DNA from: Azolla pinnata
Taxonomy: Eukaryota; Streptophyta; Polypodiopsida; Salviniales; Salviniaceae
Length of the DNA: 64,000 nucleotides
Direction of reading: 5' to 3'
Assembly (NCBI GenBank): GCA_037176905.1
Contig: JBBBWG010000781.1
Location: 35,338 to 99,337 of the forward strand
This document shows positions 34,418 through 46,290 of this stretch, one piece after another (position 1 is the first letter of the stretch; every line of letters begins with the position of its first letter). The position numbers and the translations under genes were made by a program. Below the pieces are notes generated by a model. That model saw only the letters and a program-made list of their open reading frames with translations, made no database searches and was not told where the DNA came from.

Positions 34418-34718
34418 GTAAACGTGGCAGAGAATGGCCACGATAGAAAGGTATCTACATCCATTGGGGACTGTAGGGTTGTCCTGAGAGCCTTTGCACT
34501 CAAAGATATGGAAGAAAGATACCATGTTTATTGTTCACATCGGTCCTTGCAAACCAGCTGGTATGGTCGTGCCTAGAAATCGTCAAATGGTGTTTTTGTA
34601 GCGTAGTAAGTACATGGAATGAATATCTTCCAAGCTGCAAAGACTCTCTCTCTAATCATAGTGCTGGAAATCATGGCATCATCACATTGTCCTTGTGGTT
34701 GGCCCCATCTAGTAGTAA

Positions 34719-35337
34719 TGCAGATAAATTTTGACTGGTTTGCTTGGCTTGGTATGCCATGTTTTTGTAGATTATTGGCACATGCTGTGCTAGCAGAAAT
34801 ACAGCTTGCTCAAATTGTTCATCTTTATTGATGTCTTCCCAATAATGCAAATGCCTTGAAATTCTAACATGAAACTACTGAACTATTCTGACCATAGCAA
34901 TCCATCTAAAAGCAATGCAGATAAAATTTTGACTGGTTTGCTTGGCTTGTATGCCATGTTTTGGTAGATTTATTGGCACATGCTGTGCTAGTAGAAATAC
35001 AGCTTGCTCAAATTGTTCATCTTTGTTGGTTTTCTATGATGCCTTCCCAATAATGCAAATGCCTTGAAATTCTAACATGAAAATACTGAACTATTCTAAC
35101 CATAGTAATCCGTCTAAAAGCAATGCAGATAAAATTTTGACTGGTTTGCTTGGCTTGGTATGCCATGTTTTGGTGGATTATTGGCACATGCTGTGCTAGC
35201 AGAAAATACAACTTGCTCAAATTGTTTAGCTTTGCTGGTTTTCTCGGCGGTGTAGAGTCTACCGAGATTTTTCCATGTATGTAATAATGCAAATGCTTTG
35301 AAATTCTAACATGAAAACACTGAACTATTCTATCCAT
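34719..35337 (+). repeat. About 200-bp tandem repeat, 3 copies, in the 3' flank of the 74-aa gene
   Basis: GCAGATAAA(A)TTTTGACTGG begins near 34719, 34917 and 35125 (periods 197 and 208). Shared words include TTGGCACATGCTGTGCTAG and CCTTGAAATTCTAACATGAA. Confidence 0.92.
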
Positions 35338-35610
35338 CTTCAGGCCACAAATAAAACATCCGACTCCTCGAGCATTCTTCCTTTATCTGTGATGAACTGA
35401 TTAAATTGAACTTGAATTTGTTGATAACTAAAAATTATTGTATGGTCATTAGGACATACAAGACGTGTTCAAAGTGTCAGTTTGTCAGCCTTTCTTTTTT
35501 GGGGTGCTTGTTGAGTGGCACAGTGTTTGATCCTTCATATGGATTGAAGGAGTCCTTCTTTCGTTGCATCTTCATGTTGACTAGAGGTATCATTGAAGCC
35601 AATCTCACCC

Positions 35611-35710
35611 NNNNNNNNNNNNNNNNNNNNNNNNNNNNNNNNNNNNNNNNNNNNNNNNNNNNNNNNNNNNNNNNNNNNNNNNNNNNNNNNNNNNNNNNNN
35701 NNNNNNNNNN
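35611..35710. other. Assembly gap (100 N)
   Basis: Exactly 100 N. No repeat is evident at its edges. It interrupts the promoter side of the NTF2-like gene. Confidence 0.98.
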
Positions 35711-35904
35711 AGCCACAGCTTGGACCTCGCCATCGTGGTCCTCGATCTCAGCACTTGCGCAGATACCCCGAGTTTCTACTCAGCTCGGCTATGGAGCTCG
35801 GCCCAGCTGACGAGATCATCGTTTCTCTCCCGAACGGATTCTGATCCTCAATCCTCTCTCGGTTCAGCTCTCTCGGTACCGGCCCACGATCACTGCAAGC
35901 TCAA

Positions 35905-35980
35905 AGATTCCAGAATCCAGAATCCAGAATCTAGATTCCAGAATCCAGAATCCAGATTCTAGATTCCAGATTCCAGATTT
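35905..35980 (+). repeat. AGAATCC/AGATTCC microsatellite
   Basis: (T/C)CCAGAATCCAGAATC and its reversed form TCTAGATTCC alternate about eight times just upstream of the NTF2-like gene start. The mixed orientation could form small hairpins. Confidence 0.85.
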
Positions 35981-36061
35981 TTAAAACTGGAAGAACAGAG
36001 AGGAAAATGTGGACCTTAGAAAAAGTACAAAATGAAGAAGGAAAAAAATGAGCATTTTGAG

Positions 36062-39000
36062 ATGGTGCCACGACAGACACTCTCTCTTCGTCTTCTCAGG
36101 AACTCCGTCGCCATCGCCAAACGTCCTCTGCACGCTTCGTCCTCGCCATCGATGGCGCAGCATCCGCAAGCCACGGACAGTAATGTCTTCTCCTTTCGTC
36201 CTCCTTGCCTCTCTGTTTTGTCGCTTCTGCCTGCGTTTCTCGCTCTTCCGAGCGCCGATCCGCGTCTACTCAGATTTTTGTTCGAGGCTCGTCGAAGGGA
36301 ATGAAATTCGTGACTAATGATCTAAACGATGATGCGTGCAGGCGCCACTGGCATTCAAGAGAATCCAAGTATTCCCTCTGGTGCAGCATCGGAGACGGTT
36401 GCGAGTGCTTCAAATACGCAGCAAGCTGGAGGACGGCTTTCAGCCACTATTCTGCCTCACCTCCTCAACATGTATGTATGATCAACTCATTCCAAAGATC
36501 CAATTCTTTCCTAACTCTTTTTTACATTCGAGGGAGAGCAGAGGGGTTTACAAAGAGAGAGAGACAGAGAGAGCGCACCCATTGTTTCGTACAGTGTCTT
36601 ATTGCTTCTCAGATTTGGGGTTATATTTCGCAAATTGGGCAAGATTTTCCTGTTGTTATTTGATACTATGACGATAGATGTTTGCACAATTTGGCCGAAT
36701 CTATCAAAGATGACTGTTTTCCTGTCCCTAAGAGATTGTGTAATAATTGGGATATGCACATTGGTTTTTGTATTTGACGGATGACATTGAGTCAAAGCAT
36801 ATTTACAGAAGTTAAAGGGAGTATCGATATGAAATTCTCGTTTATTGGGGCAAGTTGAAATCCTCACTTGAGAGGAAGTTTTCTCTGTGAATATTTGAGG
36901 CCCGGCATGTTCCACTACTAATGGGTAACCGTGACACCAATCAGTTTGTGATACCATTGCAACGCTTTTCACACTCATTCAATAAAAGGGAGAAAGGGAG
37001 GAATAGATTGGTCGATATCTTTTTGATGTTCAATGGATCTGATTTTGGATCCATGGTGACAACCATATGTTGATACACCAATAGCTTATCACTATGTCAA
37101 ATCTCGTGCAATGGTAGGTATATATATGGTGTATGTGGATCGAAAATCCTATTTTGATAACCGAATAGCATTGCACAGTGCTAAACTCTCCCTCTTCTTC
37201 TTTTAGTCATCTTACATTCACCCTTGACTCTGTATTTGCATTTGCAACAGGTATAACTGTACATCCTCTGCACCAGATTATGAAATTTATGCCTCAAATG
37301 CAACCTTTGAAGACCCTTTGATGTGTGCGCAAGGGTATTCCTCAACTTTTTTTTAAATTACAATCCTTGCTTAACACGATATTTAACATGACTGATATCC
37401 CTCCCGTCTATCTCTCATCAGGGTCAAACAAATCAAGTCAGCTTTCTATTCCATTCCCAAGGTGACGTCCCTTGTGTAATTTTCTTTTCCACATTCAACT
37501 GGGTCTACGTGCTTTTTAAATTGTAGTCCCATGTTAGAGATTTGAAGCTCCGCATACAGTTTAAAATAAAGAATGCTTCAAAGCAGAGAATTCCTCTTGG
37601 TTGTTTGAGGATAATTCAATGGTCAATATGGAAATGTTCCAGTTTTTTGAGCAGTCAATATGATTAGAGGTCATTTACTGATTCAGGCAGAGAAGCTTGA
37701 ATCATATTTTTGACTGTTTTACAGCCTGTAAGGGTTTCAGTGAACCATGTGAATTCTAGCTTCATATTGTTATTGAAGTAAGAAGCCTAGAGTGTTGGAT
37801 CTCCTAAACGTTGGTTGCTTTAAGAATATGTAAGGAGGGATTAAACTTAATGCACGTAATGATTCCGATCTGCAAAAGGTTGGAATGTGAAATTCATTGT
37901 TTTGTTTTTATTGAAACCACATAGTCAAGGTAAAAATTTGGTAATGCATATGCTGCTTGTGTCATCCCGTGAGCTGACGGGATCATTTTGAAATTGACAT
38001 GCACATGTGATGGGGGTCATATGGTTCAAATGGGTATTTACTCTGCAGGACATTGGCCTTGAGGCATGCAACTAAGGAGAGTTTTGCACACATGAAAACC
38101 AAAGAAACTTTTATGTTTCAACTATGCCAGCTTTCTTCCTGTTTCCAAATTGTTTTTGCTCCTATGATGCATGCCGCATCATTAAGTTTCTCTTCTATAC
38201 ACTAGTGAACGTGTAAAAATGTCCCAGTGACATGGAAGAAGTCAGATGATATAAATCATAAGTAACCGGTGCATGGTGAATCTAGTTGAAAGATTTCTTA
38301 TTATAGCAGGAAGAAGAGCTGGTTACAGGGAACTATTCAGTTTGCAGAGAAGTCTAGATCTAATTAGTGTTAGGTTTGCCTTGATAGGTTTGCCTTGAGA
38401 AGGCGGAGTACACATGTAGAGAAGGACAGATTTCAAAATTTATGATTGTTAGGTCATGTTAAAAGGTTCAGTTGGAGCTACATTGTATGATGTGTATTGA
38501 AATTGATTAGAGAAGTGAAACGTGTATTGATTGAAATCTTTACCCTGAATGTTTCTCCTGCCATGCAACTTTGACTCTAGGTTTTTAGTGAAGGAAGGAT
38601 GGGAGAGTATACCATACATGAGGTTGAGACATCACCCGGTAATGGAGAGGTAATTCATGCATGCATTTTTCAGTCATATTTTTACCATTAAACAATGATG
38701 CTCTACCTCAACTTCGTTGTAATTTCTTGGGACCTGTTTATGTTCCAGATAAATATTGATAATATCCAGCATTACAAGATTCTAGGAAGACAAATCGATA
38801 TGGTGTCACTTATCAACTTGCAGGTCAGTCCATGACGATCCTTTTTATTTTAGCTATGAAGATTAGGCTAATGAATTGTAAGAAAGTAATGGAAATCCAA
38901 TGAATAACTATTTCATTAACCTTAATCAGATATCAATCTAGTAAACGTACGTACAGGTTGTTTGTCTGAGAGTCGGTGGTAGTTTCAGAAAACTATATAG

Positions 39001-39979
39001 CTATAACGCTCAATGGAAGGGGTGACTTGTTTAGATGGTGAAGAGGCAAGGGGCAGAGAAATGATTGTTGGGTTCAGAAAAATTAGGAAATGGTTGGTGC
39101 TGGAAAGCTTTTCGGTATACATGTATAAAGAGAGTGAGAGAGAAGAGAGAGATGCAAGGAGATGAGGAGAGTGTAATTTTGCTATGGCAAACTTCTACAG
39201 GTTAAAGATGGAAAAGTTATTCGTCACGAGGATCGGTGAGTGATCACAAACTTTAATCGAGGTTGGAAATATTTTAGGCAAATAATAATCGTCTTGATTT
39301 TTTATTATTATTGCTGTTCATAGTATAGTGTGCTGGCTCGTCCAGTATTTGCTTGCATTTGAGCATGTGTGTACCAGTTGCTGGCTATGATTTTTACATT
39401 CGAGTGTTTGTGAGATGTTTCTTGCTCAACAACACTGCAGTATATACTGTGTTTGATGATGCATGTCATGGGATTGCTTGCTCACTATTGAACGTAGAGG
39501 GCTCCACTTAGATGACATAGTCATTTGACGGAGTTACTTTCCTAGACATGGAAGGAGTTGACGTTCTTGTTCCTTGGGACATCCAAAGACAAGAGACCCT
39601 CGAAGTCCCCATTATTGATGGGGGTACTACAATTTGGGAAGAATTTTCACTTGGGCAATGTGTAATCACACCCAAATTTGGGAAATGATGAGTTGTATAT
39701 AAATCTTGTAGCCTTCTTTCCCTTTGTGGGAAAGCCTTCTTTGTTTTCTTGTGTGAAAGATTGTTTTCAACAGAAAACTACCCTTAAACCAGCTATCCTT
39801 CATTCTGTTTTGCTGATGATATGGATTCACTTAGGTGGGACAAGAAGCCGTTATCGAACAGGGAAACCAGCAAGATCCGGTTGGCTGGACAGGTTATGGA
39901 AAAGATCCGTAGAGGTAACATGCTACTCACGCACGCTCTCATGGGTTTCGGGAAAGATCCTGTTCCAAAGGCATCTTGA
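36062..39979 (+). CDS. NTF2-like (SnoaL-like fold) plant protein, 8 exons
   Basis: Exons 36062-36179, 36342-36471, 37251-37334, 37422-37461, 38581-38649, 38749-38823, 39201-39235 and 39835-39979 keep phase and give 231 aa. The domain runs from LLNMYNCTSSAPDYEIYA through ATFEDPLMCAQGVKQIKSAF, GEYTIHEVE, NIDNIQHYKIL, and ends LQVKDGKVIRHEDRWDKKPL. The order (helix, FEDPL, GxxxI, strand with HY, GKVxxHED(R)WD) is that of plant NTF2-like family proteins of unknown substrate. The C terminus has a conserved-looking MLLTHALMGFGKDP tail. The N-terminal 35 residues are Arg/Ser/Leu-rich without acids, like a mitochondrial or chloroplast pre-sequence. An upstream in-frame Met at 36032 would add MKKEKNEHFE; I prefer 36062 because that addition is acidic. 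The longest intron is 1.1 kb. Confidence 0.85.
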
Positions 39980-40727
39980 AGTACATACATGGACATCTCA
40001 GCATAGACGAGAACAGGGTAAGCCGATGGTCGTAGTTTCGATTATAGATTGCAAGTGCATGTAGATGGCATAGCTTTAAGAGAGTGGTAAAAATGCTGAA
40101 GCTTTCCGAAATGAACATCTTTCATCGCAGGTTGCTTTCCCGAGATTTCTGCCGAAAGGAAGCGAACGATCGTGCAAGGGTGTGTGTATATAATGCTGTG
40201 TTAGGGCATGCTTGCCATACTTTCTATGCTTGTGGAAAAGCTCACCAACAAACCTGGTTAAAAATAAGACTTGGTGTGATGAATGAACCCCACTCCTCCC
40301 AGCCTCTAGGATGGATGGATGGATGTCGTCGTGTAAATGTATCGTGCGATTTGAATGAAATGCTTTGCTTTCAGGGGAAATGTACTCTGCTTATCAGGGT
40401 CTTGGAATGATGTCTTGGAATGATGTCTATGTCTTATGGATGGATGTGTATGTTGGTAATGCAAAACTGTGACAGTATTTGGGAATTATAGACTCTGATA
40501 TGTGAAAAGCCAATGTTCTTAGTTGTAGTAGCTATATGTGTTTGAGTTGAGTAGTTTAGCGGATCCGATCCAATTGCATGATCTAAATGGATCGAGAACT
40601 GGGTCGATGGAAAGCCATAAGAAATGGCAGGAGCGGGATCGATCCCAAATGATCAACCTTATTTGCATAACCTTATTTGCATGGATGAAAAAACAGGTCG
40701 ATCGAGTGCCATACAGGCGGATGATAT

Positions 40728-41215
40728 ACATATAGAGGAGCAATCGCTCGATCGTAAATCTTTGTCGAAACAGACTGATATCTACAAGCAATCGCCCACT
40801 TAAAAATCTTCATTAGAGTAGATCGATATATACATAATGCGAGCGAATGCTTGATCGGAGATTCCTCGCCATGACAACTGACCACGACATGGCCTCTTCA
40901 CTAAACCCTAAACCTTAAACCCTAAATCTTAAGCCCTAAGCCCTAAATCTTAAACCCTCAACCTTAAACCCTAAAGCCTAAAGCCTAACCCTAAACCGTA
41001 AACCCTGTATACATACATATATACGAGCAATCTCTCGATCAGAAATCTTCGTCGAAATAGACTGATATCTATGAGCAATCGCCCACTTAAAAATCTTCAT
41101 CAAAATAGATCGATTGATATATATACATAATACGAGTGGATGCCCGATCGTCGGAGATTCCTCATCGTGACCATTGACCATGGCAAGGGCTCTTCACTAA
41201 ACTCTAAATCCTAAA
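40728..41215 (+). repeat. 286-bp composite repeat: unique segment plus telomere-like tail, 2 copies
   Basis: Two copies (about 40728-40910 and 41014-41200) share GAGCAATC(G/T)CTCGATC, CAATCGCCCACTTAAAAATC and GGAGATTCCTC(G/A)(C/T)CATGAC, at a spacing of about 286 bp. Each passes directly into CACTAAACCCTAAA telomere-like sequence at its right end. Confidence 0.9.
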
Positions 41216-41710
41216 CCCTAAACTTTCAACCTTAAAACCTAAATCCTAAACCCTCAACCTTAAACCCTAAATCTGAAAGCCTCAACCTTAAACCCTATAT
41301 CCTAAGCTCTAAACCCTAAACCTTAAACGCTCAACCTTAAACTCTAAATCCTAAGCCCTGAATCCTAAACGCTCAACCCTAAACCCTAAACCCCTCAACC
41401 TTAAACCCTAAACTTTCAACCTTAAGCCCTAAATCCTAAACCCTCAACCTTAAACCCTAAATCCTAAAGCCTCAACCTTAAACCCTATATCCTAAGCCCG
41501 AAACCCTAAACCTTAAACGCTCAACCTTAAACTCTAAATCCTAAACCCTAAATCCTAAACGCTCAACATTAAACGCTAAACCCTAAACCCCTCAACCTTA
41601 AACCCTAAATCCTAAACCCTAAATCCTAAACGCTCAACCTTAAACCCGAAACCCTAAACCCTAAACCCCTCAACCTTAAACCCTAAATCCTAAACCCGAA
41701 ACCCTAAAAC
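40899..41710 (+). repeat. Degenerate interstitial telomeric repeat (CCCTAAA-type)
   Basis: Most of the 41180-41710 block, and a shorter block at 40899-41010, consist of CCCTAAA and one-base variants (CCTTAAA, TCCTAAA, CCCTCAA). A higher-order pattern CAACCTTAAACCCTAAATCC is repeated many times. Coding genes lie on both sides, so this is interstitial. Confidence 0.93.
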
Positions 41711-41734
41711 CTTCGAGCTTGGCCATTCTTCACC

Positions 41735-41791
41735 ATCACCAGCATCGTCACCATCGCCATCGCCATCGCCATCGCCATCGCCATCGCCACA
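41735..41791 (+). repeat. (GCCATC)n minisatellite
   Basis: About seven GCCATC units, ending 30 bp before the ATG of PPR gene 3, followed by AGGGTTTAGGGTTTT telo-box sequence. Confidence 0.92.
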
Positions 41792-41820
41792 GGGTTTAGG
41801 GTTTTACGCCATGCTGGGCC

Positions 41821-44745
41821 ATGGACCATGGCTCCCCGCTGGAGCTCCGGATCGCCTCCTCCCTTCTCCACTGTCGGCAGACCAAGAACGTGGCCCTCCT
41901 TCGAAGCCTGCACGCTCGCATCGCTTGCCTCGGCCTCTCCCACCATGCCTTGCTCGGGAACTACGCTGTCCCCGCTTATGTGGAATGTGGGAGCTTGCCA
42001 GATGCGCTCCACCTCTTCCACCGCCTTCCCAGCCGCTCCGAGGTCGCTTGGACCTCCGTCATCCGCGGCCATGTGGAGCTCGGGCATCCGGAAGCTGCGC
42101 TCTCCTGCTTCCGCAGTATGCAAGTCGATGGCACCGTTTGCCCCAGCCGTTTCACCTTCGTCTCAGCTACCAAGGCGTGTTCCCAACTGAGGCTCCTGGA
42201 TGATGGAAGGCCCATTCACCGGCGGATCGTCGAGCGAGGGATCGAAGCCGATGCCTTCGTTGCAAGCGCTGTGGTGGACTTGTATGCCAGGTGCGGATCT
42301 CTGGGCGAGGCGAAGAAGATCTTGGATGCGATGCCTGCCCGAAATGTGGTCGCTTGGAATGCGCTTCTCGCAGGTTTCGCGGAGCATGCGATCGGCGGCG
42401 GCGTAGAGGCGGTGGCAGAAATCTTGTCAGACATGCGATCGGAAGGCTCCTTGCCGAATCTGGTGACCTACATCTGCATCTTGAAGGCGTTTGTAGCCGC
42501 GAGGGCCGCGAGCAGGGGCCGAGAAATCCATGGCGAGATCGTCGAGCGAGGGCTCGATTCGGATCCTTGCATTGCGGCCATGCTAGTGGATGTGTATGCC
42601 AAATGCGGCGCGTTTGGAGATGCAACCGCAGTCATCGATCGGCTGGCAGAAGAAGCGACGGCTGTCGCGTGGAATTCCCTGATTTCTGGCTACGTCGAAT
42701 GTGGACTCGGCGAAGAAGGCCTGGAATGTCGGGAGAAAATGCAGCTCCGAGGGCTGCCCCCGAACTCCGTGACTTTCATCTGCTCATTGGGAGCTTGCGG
42801 CATCGCCGGGTCTTCGGAGAACGTCCGAAGAATGCACGCCGAGATCGTCAAAGCGGGGCTTGATACGCCCCGATCGATCAGCAATGCCTTGATCGATGCG
42901 TATGCGAAATGCGCATCGATACCGGACGCGCGGCACGTGCTCGATGAGTCGCCATCGCGATGTATTATGTCGTGGACCGCGATCATTGCAGGGTATGCCG
43001 GAAATGGATTCGATAAGGATGTCTGCGGCCTTCTAAACCGGATGCAGCTCGAGGGCTTGGTGCTGGATGCGGGCACGTATGTTATCGTCTTGAAAGCCCT
43101 CGCAGATGCTGGAATTCTCTCCTCCTCCTTTCAGGACCTATACGGCACGATCCTGAAGACGGGGCTCGATGGAAACATCTTTCTCGGCAACACGCTGATG
43201 GATCTATATGCAAAGAGGGGCCACCTCGCAGAAGCGAAGGCCATCTTCGACTGCGCGAGATCGCCGAGCTTGGTTTCGTGGAACACTCTCATCGCGGGCT
43301 ATGCGGAGAATGGGCTCGCCGAGGAAGCGCTGGAATGCTTCGAGCGTATGCAGCAGGGTAAGACCCTTCCGGATGCGATGACATGCATCGCCGGCTTGAA
43401 GGCTTGCGGCTGCATCAAGCACTCTAGCAAGGGGCAGGAACTGCATTCCCTCGTCACGAAAATAGGGCTCGACCTAGCTCTTACCGTAGGCAACAGCCTC
43501 GTCGATATGTATTTCAAATGTGGGTTGTTGGCGGAGGCGCGATGCGCGTTTCGCCTGCTGCCGACGCCTACCACGGTGTCATGGAACACGATCATCGCAG
43601 GCTTGTCCGAGCACGGCCTCGGCGAAGAAGCATCGGAACGGATGGAGGCCATGAAGCACGAGGGGGCGGGGGTCCCTTGGGACACAACCACCTTTGTTTA
43701 TGGCTTGCAGGTCTGTAAGAAGAACGCCGAGCTCGATGACGAAAGGACGCGGAGGTTGCATGCCGAGGTGGTGACGAGAGGATTGGAAGGCCATCTCTTC
43801 ATCGGGAGCGCGCTGGTGGATGCTTACGCGACATGCGGGCGGCTCGTCGAGGCGCGGAAGCTGTTCGATCTCCTGCCGAATCGAAACGTCGTGACGTGGA
43901 CCTCTCTCGTCGCAGGCTATGCGGAGCATGGGTTCATGAGCCAAGCGCTAGGATGTCTGGAGGGTATGCTCTCCGAGGGCCCATCGCCCAACGCGATCAC
44001 ATACGCGTGCGGGTTGAAAGCCTGCAGCAGCGTCGCGGCGTTGAGCAGAGGCCAGGAGCTGCACAGCCGGATCACCAAGGCGGGCCTCCCGCACGAGGAC
44101 TGCTGCCGAGTCGGTGAAGAAGATCGGATCGTGCTTACGCATACGCTCATGGACATGTACGGGAAATGCGGAGCCATGGAGGACGCTGGCAAGGTGTTCG
44201 ACGGCATGCCGCTGGTGAACGAGGTGTCGTGGAACACGCTGCTGACGGGCTACGCTCGATGCGGGGAGCGGGAGAGCGCGTTCCGCTGCATCGAAAACCT
44301 CATGGCTTTCTCGTGTGATATCGGATTTCAAAGCAGGCTCCGGGCGACGGGTGAAGGCAGCAGCAGAAGAGCTCCGGACGGTGTGGTGTTCGTCGCCGCT
44401 CTCTCCGTCGGCAGCCACGGGGGCGAGATTTGCATCCGAGACAGGTGCTTCGAGGCCATGGAAGCGTGGGGCGTTGCCCCGACGTTGGAGCACTGCAACT
44501 GCGCGATTGATCTGTTTGCGCGTGCAGGGCAGCTCGACGAAGCGCTGGCGATGCTGGAGACGATGCCGTATCAGCCGAATCTGGTGACGTGGAGCACGTT
44601 GCTCGGCGCTTGCCAGAACTGGGGAGACGTCGATCTGGCGAGGCTCGCGTTCGAACTGGTGGCTAGCTTCGATGAGGGCAATGCAGCTGCTTTCATCATC
44701 ATGCACAACATGTATGCAGAGGAGGGAGGCGTAGTAAGTATATAG
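41821..44745 (+). CDS. Long PLS-class PPR protein without E+/DYW (PPR gene 3)
   Basis: Intronless, 974 aa, GC-rich at third positions. Eight P motifs can be read (VAWTSVIRGHVELG, VAWNALLAGFAEHA, VAWNSLISGYVECG, MSWTAIIAGYAGNG, VSWNTLIAGYAENG, VSWNTIIAGLSEHG, VTWTSLVAGYAEHG and VSWNTLLTGYARCG), with L and S motifs between them. The end is an S2/E1-like segment (PNLVTWSTLLGACQNWGD) that stops at YAEEGGVVSI, just where the family continues into E2/E+/DYW. Family role: organelle RNA binding, probably for RNA editing with a partner supplying the deaminase. A GTAAGTAT donor-like string overlaps the last codons (44734). The first Met at 41821 starts directly with a PPR-type leader and has no obvious targeting peptide, so a missed upstream start or exon is possible. 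Confidence 0.9.
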   Translation: MDHGSPLELRIASSLLHCRQTKNVALLRSLHARIACLGLSHHALLGNYAVPAYVECGSLPDALHLFHRLPSRSEVAWTSVIRGHVELGHPEAALSCFRSMQVDGTVCPSRFTFVSATKACSQLRLLDDGRPIHRRIVERGIEADAFVASAVVDLYARCGSLGEAKKILDAMPARNVVAWNALLAGFAEHAIGGGVEAVAEILSDMRSEGSLPNLVTYICILKAFVAARAASRGREIHGEIVERGLDSDPCIAAMLVDVYAKCGAFGDATAVIDRLAEEATAVAWNSLISGYVECGLGEEGLECREKMQLRGLPPNSVTFICSLGACGIAGSSENVRRMHAEIVKAGLDTPRSISNALIDAYAKCASIPDARHVLDESPSRCIMSWTAIIAGYAGNGFDKDVCGLLNRMQLEGLVLDAGTYVIVLKALADAGILSSSFQDLYGTILKTGLDGNIFLGNTLMDLYAKRGHLAEAKAIFDCARSPSLVSWNTLIAGYAENGLAEEALECFERMQQGKTLPDAMTCIAGLKACGCIKHSSKGQELHSLVTKIGLDLALTVGNSLVDMYFKCGLLAEARCAFRLLPTPTTVSWNTIIAGLSEHGLGEEASERMEAMKHEGAGVPWDTTTFVYGLQVCKKNAELDDERTRRLHAEVVTRGLEGHLFIGSALVDAYATCGRLVEARKLFDLLPNRNVVTWTSLVAGYAEHGFMSQALGCLEGMLSEGPSPNAITYACGLKACSSVAALSRGQELHSRITKAGLPHEDCCRVGEEDRIVLTHTLMDMYGKCGAMEDAGKVFDGMPLVNEVSWNTLLTGYARCGERESAFRCIENLMAFSCDIGFQSRLRATGEGSSRRAPDGVVFVAALSVGSHGGEICIRDRCFEAMEAWGVAPTLEHCNCAIDLFARAGQLDEALAMLETMPYQPNLVTWSTLLGACQNWGDVDLARLAFELVASFDEGNAAAFIIMHNMYAEEGGVVSI

Positions 44746-45120
44746 CCCAGAGCCCCGATCATCGTCAAGCATGTAACATCTGTGATCGGTAGGTATTGCT
44801 GGCGATCTCGTTTGATTGGCGTATAAATGATGTAGTGTACATTACATGGCTTTTGGCTTTTTGTACATACCGGCAAATGACGGTTTGTGCTGATCTGATC
44901 GATGTCTGTGCGCAATTGTGAATGACTCTGCTCAATTGTGATGTGATGATGTTTGATTTGAGCACCACGCGCAGAAGTCATGGCCTACAATGAAGCCAGT
45001 CTCCTGTCGCATCATTCCTTCTCTGGTTGTTTCAAAATCAGTTTCAAGCCGCAATCCCCCAACCTCCTCCTGGAGAAAAATCGGTCGCTCTTTTCCTTGC
45101 ATTCAAACATCCATTAATCC
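44746..45120. other. 3' flank of PPR gene 3, no gene seen
   Basis: No E/DYW-coding exon was found here that could extend PPR gene 3. Confidence 0.5.
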
Positions 45121-45310
45121 ACTCACCCACATATACATGCATGCATGCATGCATGTGTACATACATTCACTCACTCTTCATAGTCATTCATGCATACGTA
45201 CATTCATTTACTCACACAACTTGGATACAAGCATACATACATATATACACACACATATACGTACATACATACATACATACATGCATGCATACACATATAT
45301 AGACAAACAC
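45121..45310 (+). repeat. ACAT/GCAT tract with a 71-bp strict purine-pyrimidine alternation
   Basis: ACATACAT, CATGCATG and ACACACAT words. From 45231 to 45301 every base alternates purine and pyrimidine without exception. Confidence 0.93.
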
Positions 45311-45779
45311 CCGGCGATTTCGCCCAAATTCACATGCCCAACATGAAATTTTTTGGCTTTTTTTTTCATCCACAAGCCCAAGGACCTGGTAAAACCTTTT
45401 ATAGAGAACACAGTTGTTGTCACTGACCGATAGACGGAAGGAGATTCTCGTCGGGCTTGCAAAGGACAGAAAGAAAGAAAGCAAGAAAGAGGAGAGCTCT
45501 TCTTTCCGTTTCTACCGCTGATTCAAAAGCACACGACGGGATGCATACATACACACCACATCCCATTGCCAATGATGCTTTCAGATCTCGAGCACATGTC
45601 TGCGTAGAGACAAGAAGATGTGCAAGTTTGGTGGGGGTGAATGTCGTGTGTCTCTTCACGTCTCCACAGAGACATCATCTCGAGCATATGTCTGCACAGA
45701 GACATCATCTGTCGCAAAATCTTATCGATCTCATCATTTGCGGTGTGCCCACACACCCAACCATAATATTTACATGTCC

Positions 45780-46290
45780 AATGCATGTATATATACATAC
45801 ATGCATACACACACCTGCATACATACATACATACATAAGAAAAATATTGCACTTATATACATGCACACACATATGCATACACACATGGCATGCATGCATA
45901 CATACATACATAAGAAAAATATTGCACTTATATACATGCACACACATGCATACACACATGCATGCATGCGTACATACATACATAATAAAATATTGCACTT
46001 ATATACATGCACACACACATGCATACACACATGCATGCATACATACTACACACGCGTACATGACAGATAGATGCATAAGAGAAATATTGCACTTATATAC
46101 ATGTCCAATGCATGCATACATACATACAAACACGTATGCATACATACACACACATACATAAGAGAAATATTGCACATATATACATGTCCAAATGCATGCA
46201 TGCATGCATATCACCAGACATGTATGCATACATGCACACACACATACATAAGAGAGATATTGCACTTATATACATGTCCAACGAACGTAT
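45780..46290 (+). repeat. About 75-90 bp tandem repeat, about 6 copies
   Basis: The phrase AATATTGCACTTATATACATG (one copy with CACATAT) recurs near 45844, 45918, 45991, 46085, 46166 and 46256, each followed by CATGCATGCATAC/ACATACATA filler of varying length. Confidence 0.92.

Noticed and set aside
40899-41710. A true chromosome end
   Set aside because: Coding genes continue on both sides and the repeats are degenerate.
41811-44772. Numerous long opposite-strand and off-frame open frames in PPR gene 3
   Set aside because: High GC suppresses stops; only the 974-aa frame shows PPR motifs.
45457-46161. Long His/Thr/Tyr- or Cys/Met/Val-rich frames on both strands
   Set aside because: Alternating ACAT/GCAT repeats stay open in several frames; not genes.
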